Source of the DNA: Singulisphaera sp.
GTDB taxonomy: Bacteria; Planctomycetota; Planctomycetia; Isosphaerales; Isosphaeraceae
DNA: 33,346 bases
Direction: 5' to 3'
Assembly: GCA_027451445.1 (NCBI GenBank)
Contig: DAIDJG010000251.1
Span: forward strand, 1 to 33,346
Shown: positions 1 to 7,709 of the stretch, one piece after another
Layout of the letters: every line of letters starts with the position of its first letter
Position numbering within the stretch: the first letter of the stretch is position 1
The notes under the pieces: model-generated
Told to the model about the DNA's origin: nothing
Databases searched by the model: none
Seen by the model: only the letters and a program-made list of their open reading frames with translations
Made by a program: the position numbers and the translations under genes

Positions 1-3000
1 GGCGTCGTACGTGTACGTCGACTGCGAGAGAAGCGTCCCCGTCGCAGACTGTTCTGTTACTCCGGTCATCCGGTTTCTGTAATCATAAGTGTACGCCCAG
101 GTGTTGCCGGTCGAGGTCTGCGTCGCGCCGATCATGTTGCCGTCGGCATCGTACGTGTAGGTGTACCCTGGCGAGGCAGTCAGCTCGTTGTCCGCGCCCG
201 TTGAGTAGCCGCTCATCGTCCGATTGCCGTTCGCATCATAGGTGTAGGTCGCGGCGAGGGGACCTGAGGCCTGGGTCAGCTCTCCGGCGTTGTCGTACGA
301 GAATGTCGAGGTCCCCGCGGCATCCTGCTCGCTGGTCAGCCGATTGGCGGAGTCATATCCGTAGATGTAGGTGGCAATCCCGGCTGCGCTGCCGCCACCG
401 GAGATCCCCGGGACGTAGCCATCGGTCACCGTCGTCAACCGATCGGCCGCGTCGTAAGAGAGCGTCGTATTCACATACGCGTCACTTCCCACATCCCACG
501 CCCCTCGGCTGATCGAGGCGAGGTTGTTGTCCGCGTCGTAACCGAAGGTAATGGGATCGTTGAACGAGCCGGTGACCGAGGCCGGGCGATTGGCGCTGTC
601 GTAGCCGTAACTCACCGTGAAGGGGCTCGACAGATTATCCGTCACGCTCGTGACGTCGTTCGCGCCGTTGTACGTCATCGTCAGCTTGACGTCGGGCTGT
701 CCGCCACCACCCGAGGTTTCGGCGGAGAGCGCATTGCCGCCGGAGTCGTACGTGAAGGTCAGCGTTGCGTCGGGGTCCGTCACGGTGAGGAGCTGGCCGT
801 CGGCGTTGTAGGTGGACGTGATCGAACGAATGATCCCACCGGAAGCGTCGAGCCAGCTCTCACCCGTGCGATCGCCGTGGGCGTCGTAGGCATAAGTCAC
901 GCGCCGACCGTCCGCGTCGGTTGTGCTCGTCAATTCGCCGTCGGCGTCGTACACATAGGTTGCGGTCCCCAGGGGGGTGGTGAGCGTCGTCATGCGATTA
1001 CCGGCATCGTAGCCGTACGTCGTCCGGTTGCCGTCGGCATCGACAACAACCGACTTGCGCCCCGCCGCGTCGTACTGCGTCACGGTCGTGCCGCCACTCA
1101 CGGGACTCGTCACGGTCGTGGCGCGGTTGAGCGCGTCGTAGGCCGTCGTCGTGACGTCCCCTGCCCCGTCCTTGACGGTGACCGGATTGCCACCCGAGTC
1201 GTAGCCGTAGACCGTCGAGTGTCCCAATGCATCCGTCACCGACACGACCCGATGCATTGAATCATACGAATACGACGTCGTGTTGTTACGCGCATCGGTG
1301 ACGGCAACGACGTCCCCGACTGCGTCATACTGGTAGGTCGTAACGTCGTTGAGAGCGTCCTTCGCCGTGACCAGCTCATCGTCAGCGTTGTACGTGTATT
1401 GGGCGAACCCTCCGCCGCTATTCCAGGGGTTGGTCACTTCCAGCAGTTTGCCCGTTCCCGAGTAGGAATACGTGGTGAGCCGGCCCAGCGGATCCTGTTC
1501 GACCGCCAGCTCGCCGTCGGCGTTGTAGCTGTAGCTCGTCGTCCTGGAAAGCGGGTCGGTAACGCTTGATGTTTGACCAGCAGCGTCGTACGAGGTCGTT
1601 GTCCGATTTCCGAAGGGGTCTTCCACAACGGTGCGTTCGTTGTCCGCGTTGTGCGTGTACGACGTAATGCGGCCGAGGGGATCCGTCACCGCGAGGATAT
1701 TGCCGCCGGAGTCGTACGCGGTGACGGTCGTGTTCCCGAGCGGGTCGGTGACCGTGGTGACGCGATTCATGACGTCGTACGCGTAGCTGGTCGTCCGTCC
1801 GAGCGGTGCCTCGACCGCGGTCCTGTTTCCGGCGGCGTCATAGAGGTAGGTCGTCGGGTTCCCGAGCGCATCCGTTGTACCCGTCGTGCGATTGAGCGCA
1901 TCGAAGCTGTACGTCGTCGTGTGATTGTTCCCGTCGGTGAGGGCGACCTCGTCCCCTGCGCTGTTGTACGCAAGCAGTTTCGACGATCCGTCTGGATAGA
2001 GGACGCTGGTCAGTCGGTCCTGGCTGTCGTATTGATAGGTCGTCACATTATTGAGCGCGTCCCGGACGGTGGCACGCATTCCGTCCGCGGTATACGTCAT
2101 CGTCGTACGGTGATGGAGCGCGTCCTCGATGACGGTGTTGTTACCCTGCGAGTCATAAGTGTAGGTGGTCGTATTGCCGTCACCGTTCGTGAAGGTCAGA
2201 GGCTCGGAGAAGCTGTTGTACGTGTACTGCGCGGTGTTCCCCGCGGGGTAGGTGATCGTGACCGGGTTGCCCTTGCTGTCGTACGTGGTCTGGGTGATTC
2301 GGTTGTCGCGGTCGATCATCACGGTGGCCAGGCCGTTGATGTCGCGATCGTGGGTCGAGACGTTGTCCATCGGGTCGACCGTCTGATTGGTCAGCCCTTC
2401 CCCGTTCCAGTCAGGGCGAAGTTGGGTTTCGTTCCCCAGGGGATCTGTGCCATTGGCCGTCGCCTGGGCGAGCAGAATCGCAGCAGCCGGACTGCTTGAA
2501 GTGCCGGTATCATTCCAGCCGGCTTCCTGGTAGGCGCGGAAGGTTTGCGTGGAATTGTCGGGGCGCGTGATCGTCCCAACGCGCTCGGCGTTGTCGTAGG
2601 CAACGGTCACCGTGTTGTTGTTTGGGTCGGTGACATTCGTGAGGCGGCCGGATGAGTCGTATCCGTAACCCCAGGCGCTGGAGTCGGGAAGTGTGACGCC
2701 GGTGAGAGCGCCGCCGGAGTGTGTGAAGGTGGCGATCCGGCCCGCGGGATCGGTGATCGTCGACAGCTCGCCGCCGGAGTAGGTGAACGTTGTCAGGTTA
2801 CCGTACGGATCCTCAATCGTGCTGAGCTGGGCGCTGCCATTGTAGGAGTATGTCGTGTGGTTTCCGTTCCTATCGACCGACGTGATCTCCTGACCGCTCG
2901 AGTCGAAATCGATCTGCGTACCGTTCGTCAAGGTACGCGTGTATCCACCGCTGGAGTTCTGAGTCAGGGTGCTGAACTCTCCGTTCGGGTCGGTAAATGT

Positions 3001-4641
3001 ACCGCCGCCGGAACCGAAGGAGCCGGAGAACCAAAGGCTCCTGTCGCCGCCGCCGAGATCGAGAATGACGCCGCCGGAGGCACTTGTGATGTGCTCGAGA
3101 CCTTGCAACGTCCAGCCAGCGCCGAAGGCGCTGCCGGATTCGTTGAGAACGGTGGTCGTTCCCGTGAGGGTGGTGGTCGTCGTCGTGGAACGGATATCGC
3201 CGATCGCTAACGAATAGCCGTAGCGACCGGTCGTCAGACCCGAGGCGTCGGCTTGAACGGCAAGCTGCTGGATGTCGCCCGGATTGAATGTGCTCGTGTT
3301 GTCATAGAACGTCGTCCCGGGCGTCCCATCGAAGGTCAACTGCGCGCTCACCTCAGAGGGGACGGGTTGGGTCGGATCGAGCTCGTGGTTCGCAACGATG
3401 ATCGGCTGAGGAACGGCGGCCTGCGAGTTGTAGGTGAGCGCCAGCGCGGGAATGTTGGGGTTATAGCGCGGCAGCGCGATCGAGGTATCGAGTGCGCCAC
3501 TGTTGGCGTCCACCGAGACGTTGTGGCTGGCGAATGAGCCACCGCCAGCCAGCACCGAGTCCGGCGTGAGTGCCTGGGGCCAGCTCGTGGTGCCGCCTCC
3601 GGAACTCACGCTGCCGGCAAAGTCCTGTGGCAGCGCAAACGAATAGGTTTGGGTTTCCTGGTCGCTGTTCGTGTCCGTCACGGTGAGAGTGACCGAGGCC
3701 GTCGGCGACCCGGTGTCGAACCACGAGTCCCATTGGAAGGTCAAATCGTAGCTACTCGTACCGGAGATACCGGTGGCCACCCCACTCAACCCACTCGTGT
3801 CCCAACTGTAAGAAGCAACACTGGCGCCGGTAACTTGTGCCCGGAGATCCACGCTGCCGCCGGGCGTCGCGAACTGAACCGAACCCGGAAAGAGCACATC
3901 GCCATTATTGTAGTCGAGCGTATAAAGAGCGAAATGCGTAAACTCGCCGCTCGCCACGTTATCCGCAGCGCTCGCGGAACTGCGCATCGAGGAGACGACC
4001 GTGCCGCCCGAACCTCCGCTGGGATTCGACGTGAAGGCGCTGGCCGTCACGATCAACGGTGCGGCGACGGAACTTCGCCCCGCGGTTAACGGAGTGCTGG
4101 AACCCGCGACGACCGGCGGGTTACTGATCGGGGACGCGGCTCGAGGCGAACTGAGTCGAAGGGGAGAGATCGTCCCCGGCAACGCGCCTCCGCCTCCGCC
4201 TCGCGGCGCCTTGGCGGCACCGCCGTGCGCAATAGCGGAGTGTTTGGGAAGTTTCCACGCCAGCGCATGATTGTGATTGGTTTTCGCGGAGTGGCCGGGA
4301 CGCAGGATTGTGATCCAGTCGTCACCTGAAATCACTTTGCCACTGTGAGCGCTTTTGCCGGTCGGCGTCGGCCCTCGAGGGGCACCGGACTTGGCTTGGT
4401 GTGTGACGAAGATGGGAACAATGTCCGGTGCGTCGTGCCGAGTCTTCGGTGTCGCATCGTGTCCTCCGGTCTGCTCGTGAGCTCGGGGGTGTGATACGAG
4501 GGCGCTCGCATGAAGCCCGATCCCCAGCGCCATGAGGCCGAGGCTTTCCGTGATCATGCTCCGGTTTTCCAGCCGATCCAGCATCTCGACACGACGGGCG
4601 AGCATGGCACGGCGGCGATCGGTGTAGCTCAATCGACTCAT
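1..4641 (-). CDS. Giant RHS/YD-repeat surface protein, N-terminal 1547 codons (C-terminus beyond window)
   Basis: The frame is stop-free from the ATG at 4641 to the window edge, so only the 3' end is missing. A GAGGA ribosome-binding site lies 8 nt before the ATG. The N-terminus carries a variant of the planctomycete export motif (LDRLENRSMIT, about residues 21-31), then a hydrophobic stretch and a low-complexity Gly/Ser/Pro linker. Residues about 215-345 look like Ig/PKD-type beta domains. Next comes the usual RHS entry segment (VDANSGALDTSIALPRYNPN). From about residue 590 onward there are dozens of YD repeats of the form 'TTYxYDxxGRLxxVTDPLGN'. RHS proteins fold into beta-cocoon shells that can enclose a C-terminal toxin or effector; in planctomycetes they are mostly large secreted proteins of unknown role. 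The C-terminal core and any toxin cannot be seen here. The family assignment is certain; the function is inferred. Confidence 0.93.
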   Translation of the reverse strand, partial: MSRLSYTDRRRAMLARRVEMLDRLENRSMITESLGLMALGIGLHASALVSHPRAHEQTGGHDATPKTRHDAPDIVPIFVTHQAKSGAPRGPTPTGKSAHSGKVISGDDWITILRPGHSAKTNHNHALAWKLPKHSAIAHGGAAKAPRGGGGGALPGTISPLRLSSPRAASPISNPPVVAGSSTPLTAGRSSVAAPLIVTASAFTSNPSGGSGGTVVSSMRSSASAADNVASGEFTHFALYTLDYNNGDVLFPGSVQFATPGGSVDLRAQVTGASVASYSWDTSGLSGVATGISGTSSYDLTFQWDSWFDTGSPTASVTLTVTDTNSDQETQTYSFALPQDFAGSVSSGGGTTSWPQALTPDSVLAGGGSFASHNVSVDANSGALDTSIALPRYNPNIPALALTYNSQAAVPQPIIVANHELDPTQPVPSEVSAQLTFDGTPGTTFYDNTSTFNPGDIQQLAVQADASGLTTGRYGYSLAIGDIRSTTTTTTLTGTTTVLNESGSAFGAGWTLQGLEHITSASGGVILDLGGGDRSLWFSGSFGSGGGTFTDPNGEFSTLTQNSSGGYTRTLTNGTQIDFDSSGQEITSVDRNGNHTTYSYNGSAQLSTIEDPYGNLTTFTYSGGELSTITDPAGRIATFTHSGGALTGVTLPDSSAWGYGYDSSGRLTNVTDPNNNTVTVAYDNAERVGTITRPDNSTQTFRAYQEAGWNDTGTSSSPAAAILLAQATANGTDPLGNETQLRPDWNGEGLTNQTVDPMDNVSTHDRDINGLATVMIDRDNRITQTTYDSKGNPVTITYPAGNTAQYTYNSFSEPLTFTNGDGNTTTYTYDSQGNNTVIEDALHHRTTMTYTADGMRATVRDALNNVTTYQYDSQDRLTSVLYPDGSSKLLAYNSAGDEVALTDGNNHTTTYSFDALNRTTGTTDALGNPTTYLYDAAGNRTAVEAPLGRTTSYAYDVMNRVTTVTDPLGNTTVTAYDSGGNILAVTDPLGRITSYTHNADNERTVVEDPFGNRTTTSYDAAGQTSSVTDPLSRTTSYSYNADGELAVEQDPLGRLTTYSYSGTGKLLEVTNPWNSGGGFAQYTYNADDELVTAKDALNDVTTYQYDAVGDVVAVTDARNNTTSYSYDSMHRVVSVTDALGHSTVYGYDSGGNPVTVKDGAGDVTTTAYDALNRATTVTSPVSGGTTVTQYDAAGRKSVVVDADGNRTTYGYDAGNRMTTLTTPLGTATYVYDADGELTSTTDADGRRVTYAYDAHGDRTGESWLDASGGIIRSITSTYNADGQLLTVTDPDATLTFTYDSGGNALSAETSGGGGQPDVKLTMTYNGANDVTSVTDNLSSPFTVSYGYDSANRPASVTGSFNDPITFGYDADNNLASISRGAWDVGSDAYVNTTLSYDAADRLTTVTDGYVPGISGGGSAAGIATYIYGYDSANRLTSEQDAAGTSTFSYDNAGELTQASGPLAATYTYDANGNRTMSGYSTGADNELTASPGYTYTYDADGNMIGATQTSTGNTWAYTYDYRNRMTGVTEQSATGTLLSQSTYTYDA

Positions 4642-5108
4642 CACGCGGATCCTCAAATACAGCGTCCCCTGCGACGCGTCGGCGCACCCCGACTGTCGAA
4701 AGCACCGGAGCTCTCGGAGTGACTGAAAACGCCGGAAGTCAATTCGTGATGCAGGCTTACGTGGGTTCCAGCGAGGCTGTCACAGCGATCGCCGGACTGG
4801 CTCAAAACGGAGGGCTCAACAAGGCAGCGACCGCACTTCCACCAACCGCCGAAATCGGCATCGGTTTCGCGTGGCGGGGACTTCAGGAAAACTCGAAACG
4901 TCGCAACTCGGAGGCAGAACCGTGGCCGTGACGGGCAACATGCTTTCCTCGGTGTCTCGGCTCGTTAGCCGCCCAATCGCCCGCCACCGTCTTCTCGGGA
5001 AAGGAATCCGTTCAAAACGCCTAAGCATCTTAATAACTAAGAACACGAATTACAGTGCACGCAGACCGTCCCAGCCCGCCTATTGTCGTCCAAGTTGAAT
5101 TTTCATTG
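4642..5108. other. Intergenic region upstream of the RHS gene
   Basis: This stretch separates the RHS start from the end of the next minus-strand gene. It must hold the RHS promoter and 5' leader. About 5025-5108 is visibly more A/T-rich than its surroundings, as expected for a promoter zone. No convincing -35/-10 pair or gene was recognised; short open frames here have no ribosome-binding site and an unlikely composition. Confidence 0.5.
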
Positions 5109-5717
5109 TTAGTTCCAAAGTGAGGATGGAATGGCAGCGAGATGCAACGGCGCGAGAGAAAGCTGCTTTACTGGCGGGGCCACCGGGTACAAGGAGGCAG
5201 AAAGCAGGCTTGCGCTCGCCTGCTGGTACAAGGGACACGCCTCGTGCTGCTCGAGCGCACGATCAAAGAGGCCCGACGCCAGGTCGGGCCGCCCGGCGCG
5301 GTGCGCACAGAGGTAGCCGCTGAGAGGCGAGACGAAGCACGGCTGCGCGCTCAAGACCTCATCCCAAGACTCGCCGCGGTCCACGCGCCGCTCGGCGCGG
5401 CGAATCTCGCGACGCAGTTCGCGGCGAAGCGCAGAGACGATCCGACGCACCGCCTTGCGATAGCGCACGACCGACGAGGCGTGAACGAGACTCTCCCAGG
5501 GATCACACCCAGGAGAATCAAGCGTTTGAGCCGCCACGTACAACTCAGGATCGATGGGCAACAGCGGATCGACTTCGTGGGCGCGGAGCAAAGCCGTTGC
5601 GGCCGCATCCCAGATCCGGTGCGTCGAGCAGCCCTCGTTCCAGTCCGGGCAACGCAGGCGGTAGGCAAGGTCGATGCGCTTGGCCAAGTCGTCGATCATT
5701 TCCTGTGTCGCGATCAC
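5109..5717 (-). CDS. Hypothetical protein (about 202 aa), soluble, Arg-rich helical centre
   Basis: I do not recognise a named family. The frame is real-looking: balanced composition, a typical N-terminal half (QEMIDDLAKRIDLAYRLRCP) and a strongly basic helical centre (RRELRREIRRAERRVDRG). The C-terminal half includes LASGLFDRALEQHEACPLY, which reads like a TPR-type helix pair, but this is only an impression. There is no signal peptide or membrane segment, so it is probably cytoplasmic. The frame opens further up at a TTG (5732), but a GAGG lies 5 nt before the GTG at 5717, so that start is preferred; the ATG at 5699 is another option. It is transcribed toward the RHS gene but separated from it by 467 nt, so co-transcription is doubtful. 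Confidence 0.7.
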   Translation of the reverse strand: MIATQEMIDDLAKRIDLAYRLRCPDWNEGCSTHRIWDAAATALLRAHEVDPLLPIDPELYVAAQTLDSPGCDPWESLVHASSVVRYRKAVRRIVSALRRELRREIRRAERRVDRGESWDEVLSAQPCFVSPLSGYLCAHRAGRPDLASGLFDRALEQHEACPLYQQASASLLSASLYPVAPPVKQLSLAPLHLAAIPSSLWN

Positions 5718-5952
5718 GATTACCTCGAACAATGATGTTGACGTCGATTCAGTGTCTGGCCTGCCCGTCCAAACCTAGGGACCGAAAACGCCGTCACGCG
5801 ACGACAGAAAATTCCTGGATTCACTCAAGATTCGGTAACACGGAGTCGAGCGTGCCTCTTCACTCCACGCCGGCAGCAGGATCAACGTTGCTTTTACTCA
5901 ACGCAAAAAGGCCTATTTTTGCGCATCTTGTTTGAGGAGGTGATACAACGAA
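5718..5952. other. Divergent intergenic region
   Basis: This lies between the leftward hypothetical gene and the rightward leader/HTH genes and probably carries promoters for both. It contains a perfect 8-bp hairpin (5902-5923) and an extended Shine-Dalgarno at 5934-5944. Nothing else was recognised. Confidence 0.45.
5902..5923 (+). promoter_or_regulatory. Hairpin just upstream of a strong Shine-Dalgarno
   Basis: CGCAAAAA and TTTTTGCG form a perfect 8-bp stem with a 6-nt loop (GGCCTA). It ends 10 nt before the extended SD GAGGAGGTGAT. In the plus-strand transcript it would sit in the 5' leader and could affect ribosome access or transcript stability. It could also be a weak terminator read on the minus strand. 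The role is inferred from position only. Confidence 0.4.
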
Positions 5953-6165
5953 ATGACTCGGGGCTTGACTCGGGCGCGCGTCCTCGGTCAGATGTATGGG
6001 TCAAATCTGGAAACGTGCAACGGAGGAGGGAGGGCACGAGCCCGCTCTCAAAATGAAGCCCCTCCTTCCGATGCGCTGAATGCCGGAAGGACGCCGGGTG
6101 GGCGAGCCGACGAGCCCGAGCCGTTCCGCCGGCAAGAAAGTAGCCATGGCCTTGCAAGACCCTGA
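5953..6165 (+). CDS. Possible leader ORF (70 codons) overlapping the HTH gene
   Basis: The ATG at 5953 is preceded by GAGGAGGTGAT, almost a full complement of the 16S rRNA 3' end and the strongest ribosome-binding site seen in this window. The encoded peptide (starting [16 protein letters not shown]) has no recognisable domain, is rich in Arg, Gly and Ala, and does not look like a folded protein. Its stop at 6163-6165 lies 20 nt inside the following HTH gene (ATG 6146). That overlap is typical of translational coupling. It may be a leader peptide, or a genuine small gene, or the SD may be coincidental. No homology could be claimed. Confidence 0.3.
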   Translation: MTRGLTRARVLGQMYGSNLETCNGGGRARARSQNEAPPSDALNAGRTPGGRADEPEPFRRQESSHGLARP

Positions 6166-6403
6166 GTGGCCGACGCTGAAGTCGAACCTCGCAATGAGGG
6201 TCCGTACGATCCGACTGGAACTGTACGGCGAGCACGGGGGACCTTTGCTCGCTGCCGCGCTCAACGTTCCTTTTCGGACTTGGTACAACTATGAGGGGGG
6301 TTGCACCATCCCGGCCGAATCGATCCTGCGCTTCATTGAAGTGACCCAGGTGAGCCCCGGCTGGCTGCTCACGGGCGAGGGAGAGAAGTATCTTTCTCCA
6401 TAG
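6146..6403 (+). CDS. Small helix-turn-helix (phage-repressor-like) protein
   Basis: An 85-residue protein with [18 protein letters not shown], then a helix-turn-helix-like segment ([17 protein letters not shown]) and the ending [25 protein letters not shown]. This pattern matches the N-terminal domain of CI/XRE-type repressors, where 'P.RTW.NYE.G..IPAE.LLRFI..T...P.WLLTGEG' is common. The whole protein is one such domain without a C-terminal dimerisation or peptidase part. It probably binds DNA, but its target is unknown. The start at 6146 is chosen because AAGAAAG lies 5 nt upstream; an in-frame ATG at 6080 has a Ser/Pro/Arg-rich extension that looks non-coding. Stand-alone copies of this domain appear in many planctomycetes, so it need not be a prophage remnant. 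Confidence 0.72.
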   Translation: MALQDPEWPTLKSNLAMRVRTIRLELYGEHGGPLLAAALNVPFRTWYNYEGGCTIPAESILRFIEVTQVSPGWLLTGEGEKYLSP

Positions 6404-6537
6404 GAAACGGAGTTCGTGATCCGCTCCGAGAGAACGTCGGTGACTCCCTACGCGGACTGCGACAGCCTACGCGTGCCGCAGGCGTTCGTGAGTGCGCGGG
6501 TGGGGCGTCTCTCAACAGTGATGAAAGTGCCGGCTCG

Positions 6538-7587
6538 ATGGCAAACAACCGCGTGGTCCTTTTCGTGGCGATGCTGGTCCTGTTCACCGCGAGTGTCTGG
6601 CTCATTCGCTCCGACCAGATCGGTGCGCCGGCACTCCCGGGTGAGCGGCAAGAGATTGGACCGGAAGAGGGTTACCTGTTCTGTACCTGGAACGTCGAGA
6701 ACCTCTTCGACGACGAGGACGACCCGCACAACCACGATGAGGACGAAGATTGGTTTGCCCGGCATCCCGAGTTGGTTGAGGAGAAGCTCCGGCTGCTTGC
6801 CGATGCGCTCCTGCGCCAGAACGGCGGCCGAGGGCCAGACATCCTGGCGATCGTCGAAGTCGAGAATCGGCGTGCGGTCGAGCTGCTCCGCGAGGCCCTC
6901 AACGCACGCCTGCCGAGCGAGTGGCATTACAACGGGCTGATTCATCGCGACAACCATACGGGCCGCCGCATCGAGCCGGCTGTCTTGACACGCCTTCGTA
7001 TCCACGACGACCTGACGCGAACCTTCGGGATCCGCCGCATTCTGGAAGCGCACATGGAGGCCGCCGGGGCGCCCCTGGTTGTGCTCGCGAGCCATTGGAC
7101 CAGCCGACTGCGTGGCGACACCGAGAGCAAGCGTGAAGCGTACGCCGACGTGCTCTACGAACGGGTCGGTGAGCTCGTTCGAGACGACCGTGCGGCAGAC
7201 GTTCTCCTCTCCGGCGACTACAACGACGAGCCCGACGACCCCTCTTTGCGCGACCACCTTCACGCGACCGGTGATCCCGCCCAGACGCGCGAGGGTGAGG
7301 AGCCGCTCCGACTGTTCGACCTGACCGAACGTGTGGACCCTTCGACCCGCGGTACCTACTGCCAGGCCGGCCGCTGGGAAATCCTCGACCACATCGTCGC
7401 GACGCCTGGCCTGCTCGATCCCAGCGGCTGGCTTATCCTGCCCGAGACCCTTCACACCGAGAACGCTCCGGAGCTTCGGTTCGGCCGCGACCGGCGCCCC
7501 TGGCGCTTTGGCGGTCCTCGCAACACAAACCCGCGCGGTCCCTCCGATCACTTCGCGTTAACCGTCCGGCTCCGAGTGGCAAACTAA
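6538..7587 (+). CDS. Endonuclease/exonuclease/phosphatase-fold enzyme with N-terminal membrane anchor
   Basis: 349 residues. Residues about 5-22 (RVVLFVAMLVLFTASVWLI) form one hydrophobic helix, so the enzyme is probably anchored with its catalytic domain outside the cytoplasmic membrane, or exported. The catalytic signature of the DNase I-like/EEP superfamily is complete: WNVENLF (metal-binding Asn), IVEVEN (Glu), LASHWTSR (His), LSGDYNDEPDD (Asp/Asn pair), ILDHIVA and a final PSDHFAL (Asp-His). Family members cleave phosphodiester bonds in nucleic acids, lipids or small molecules; the substrate cannot be inferred here. An acidic insert (DDEDDPHNHDEDEDW, after residue 55) could bind divalent metal. 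The ATG at 6538 has only a weak ribosome-binding site. Confidence 0.88.
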   Translation: MANNRVVLFVAMLVLFTASVWLIRSDQIGAPALPGERQEIGPEEGYLFCTWNVENLFDDEDDPHNHDEDEDWFARHPELVEEKLRLLADALLRQNGGRGPDILAIVEVENRRAVELLREALNARLPSEWHYNGLIHRDNHTGRRIEPAVLTRLRIHDDLTRTFGIRRILEAHMEAAGAPLVVLASHWTSRLRGDTESKREAYADVLYERVGELVRDDRAADVLLSGDYNDEPDDPSLRDHLHATGDPAQTREGEEPLRLFDLTERVDPSTRGTYCQAGRWEILDHIVATPGLLDPSGWLILPETLHTENAPELRFGRDRRPWRFGGPRNTNPRGPSDHFALTVRLRVAN

Positions 7588-7626
7588 AGCCGGCGCCACG
7601 ACATGCCGGGCGGGGACGGGCCGGCT
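7588..7626 (+). terminator. GC-rich hairpin after the EEP gene
   Basis: AGCCGGC at 7588-7594 pairs with GCCGGCT at 7620-7626 immediately after the stop codon. The loop is long (25 nt) and there is no T-tract, so termination is only a suggestion. Confidence 0.3.
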
Positions 7627-7709
7627 CTGGACGACAGGTCGTTGGAACGGTTAGAACAGGGCCGTACTGTCAGCGTACGGACTCATCCCATGATGGAGCG
7701 AACGTCACG

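Noticed and set aside
1573-3537. Several long plus-strand open frames (for example 1573-2499 and 2719-3210)
   Set aside because: They are antisense to the RHS gene, whose YD-repeat frame is continuous; their Val/Arg-rich translations mirror the repeat codons.
6448-7551. 367-codon minus-strand frame
   Set aside because: It is antisense to the EEP-fold enzyme, whose catalytic residues are all present; the antisense translation has no domain.
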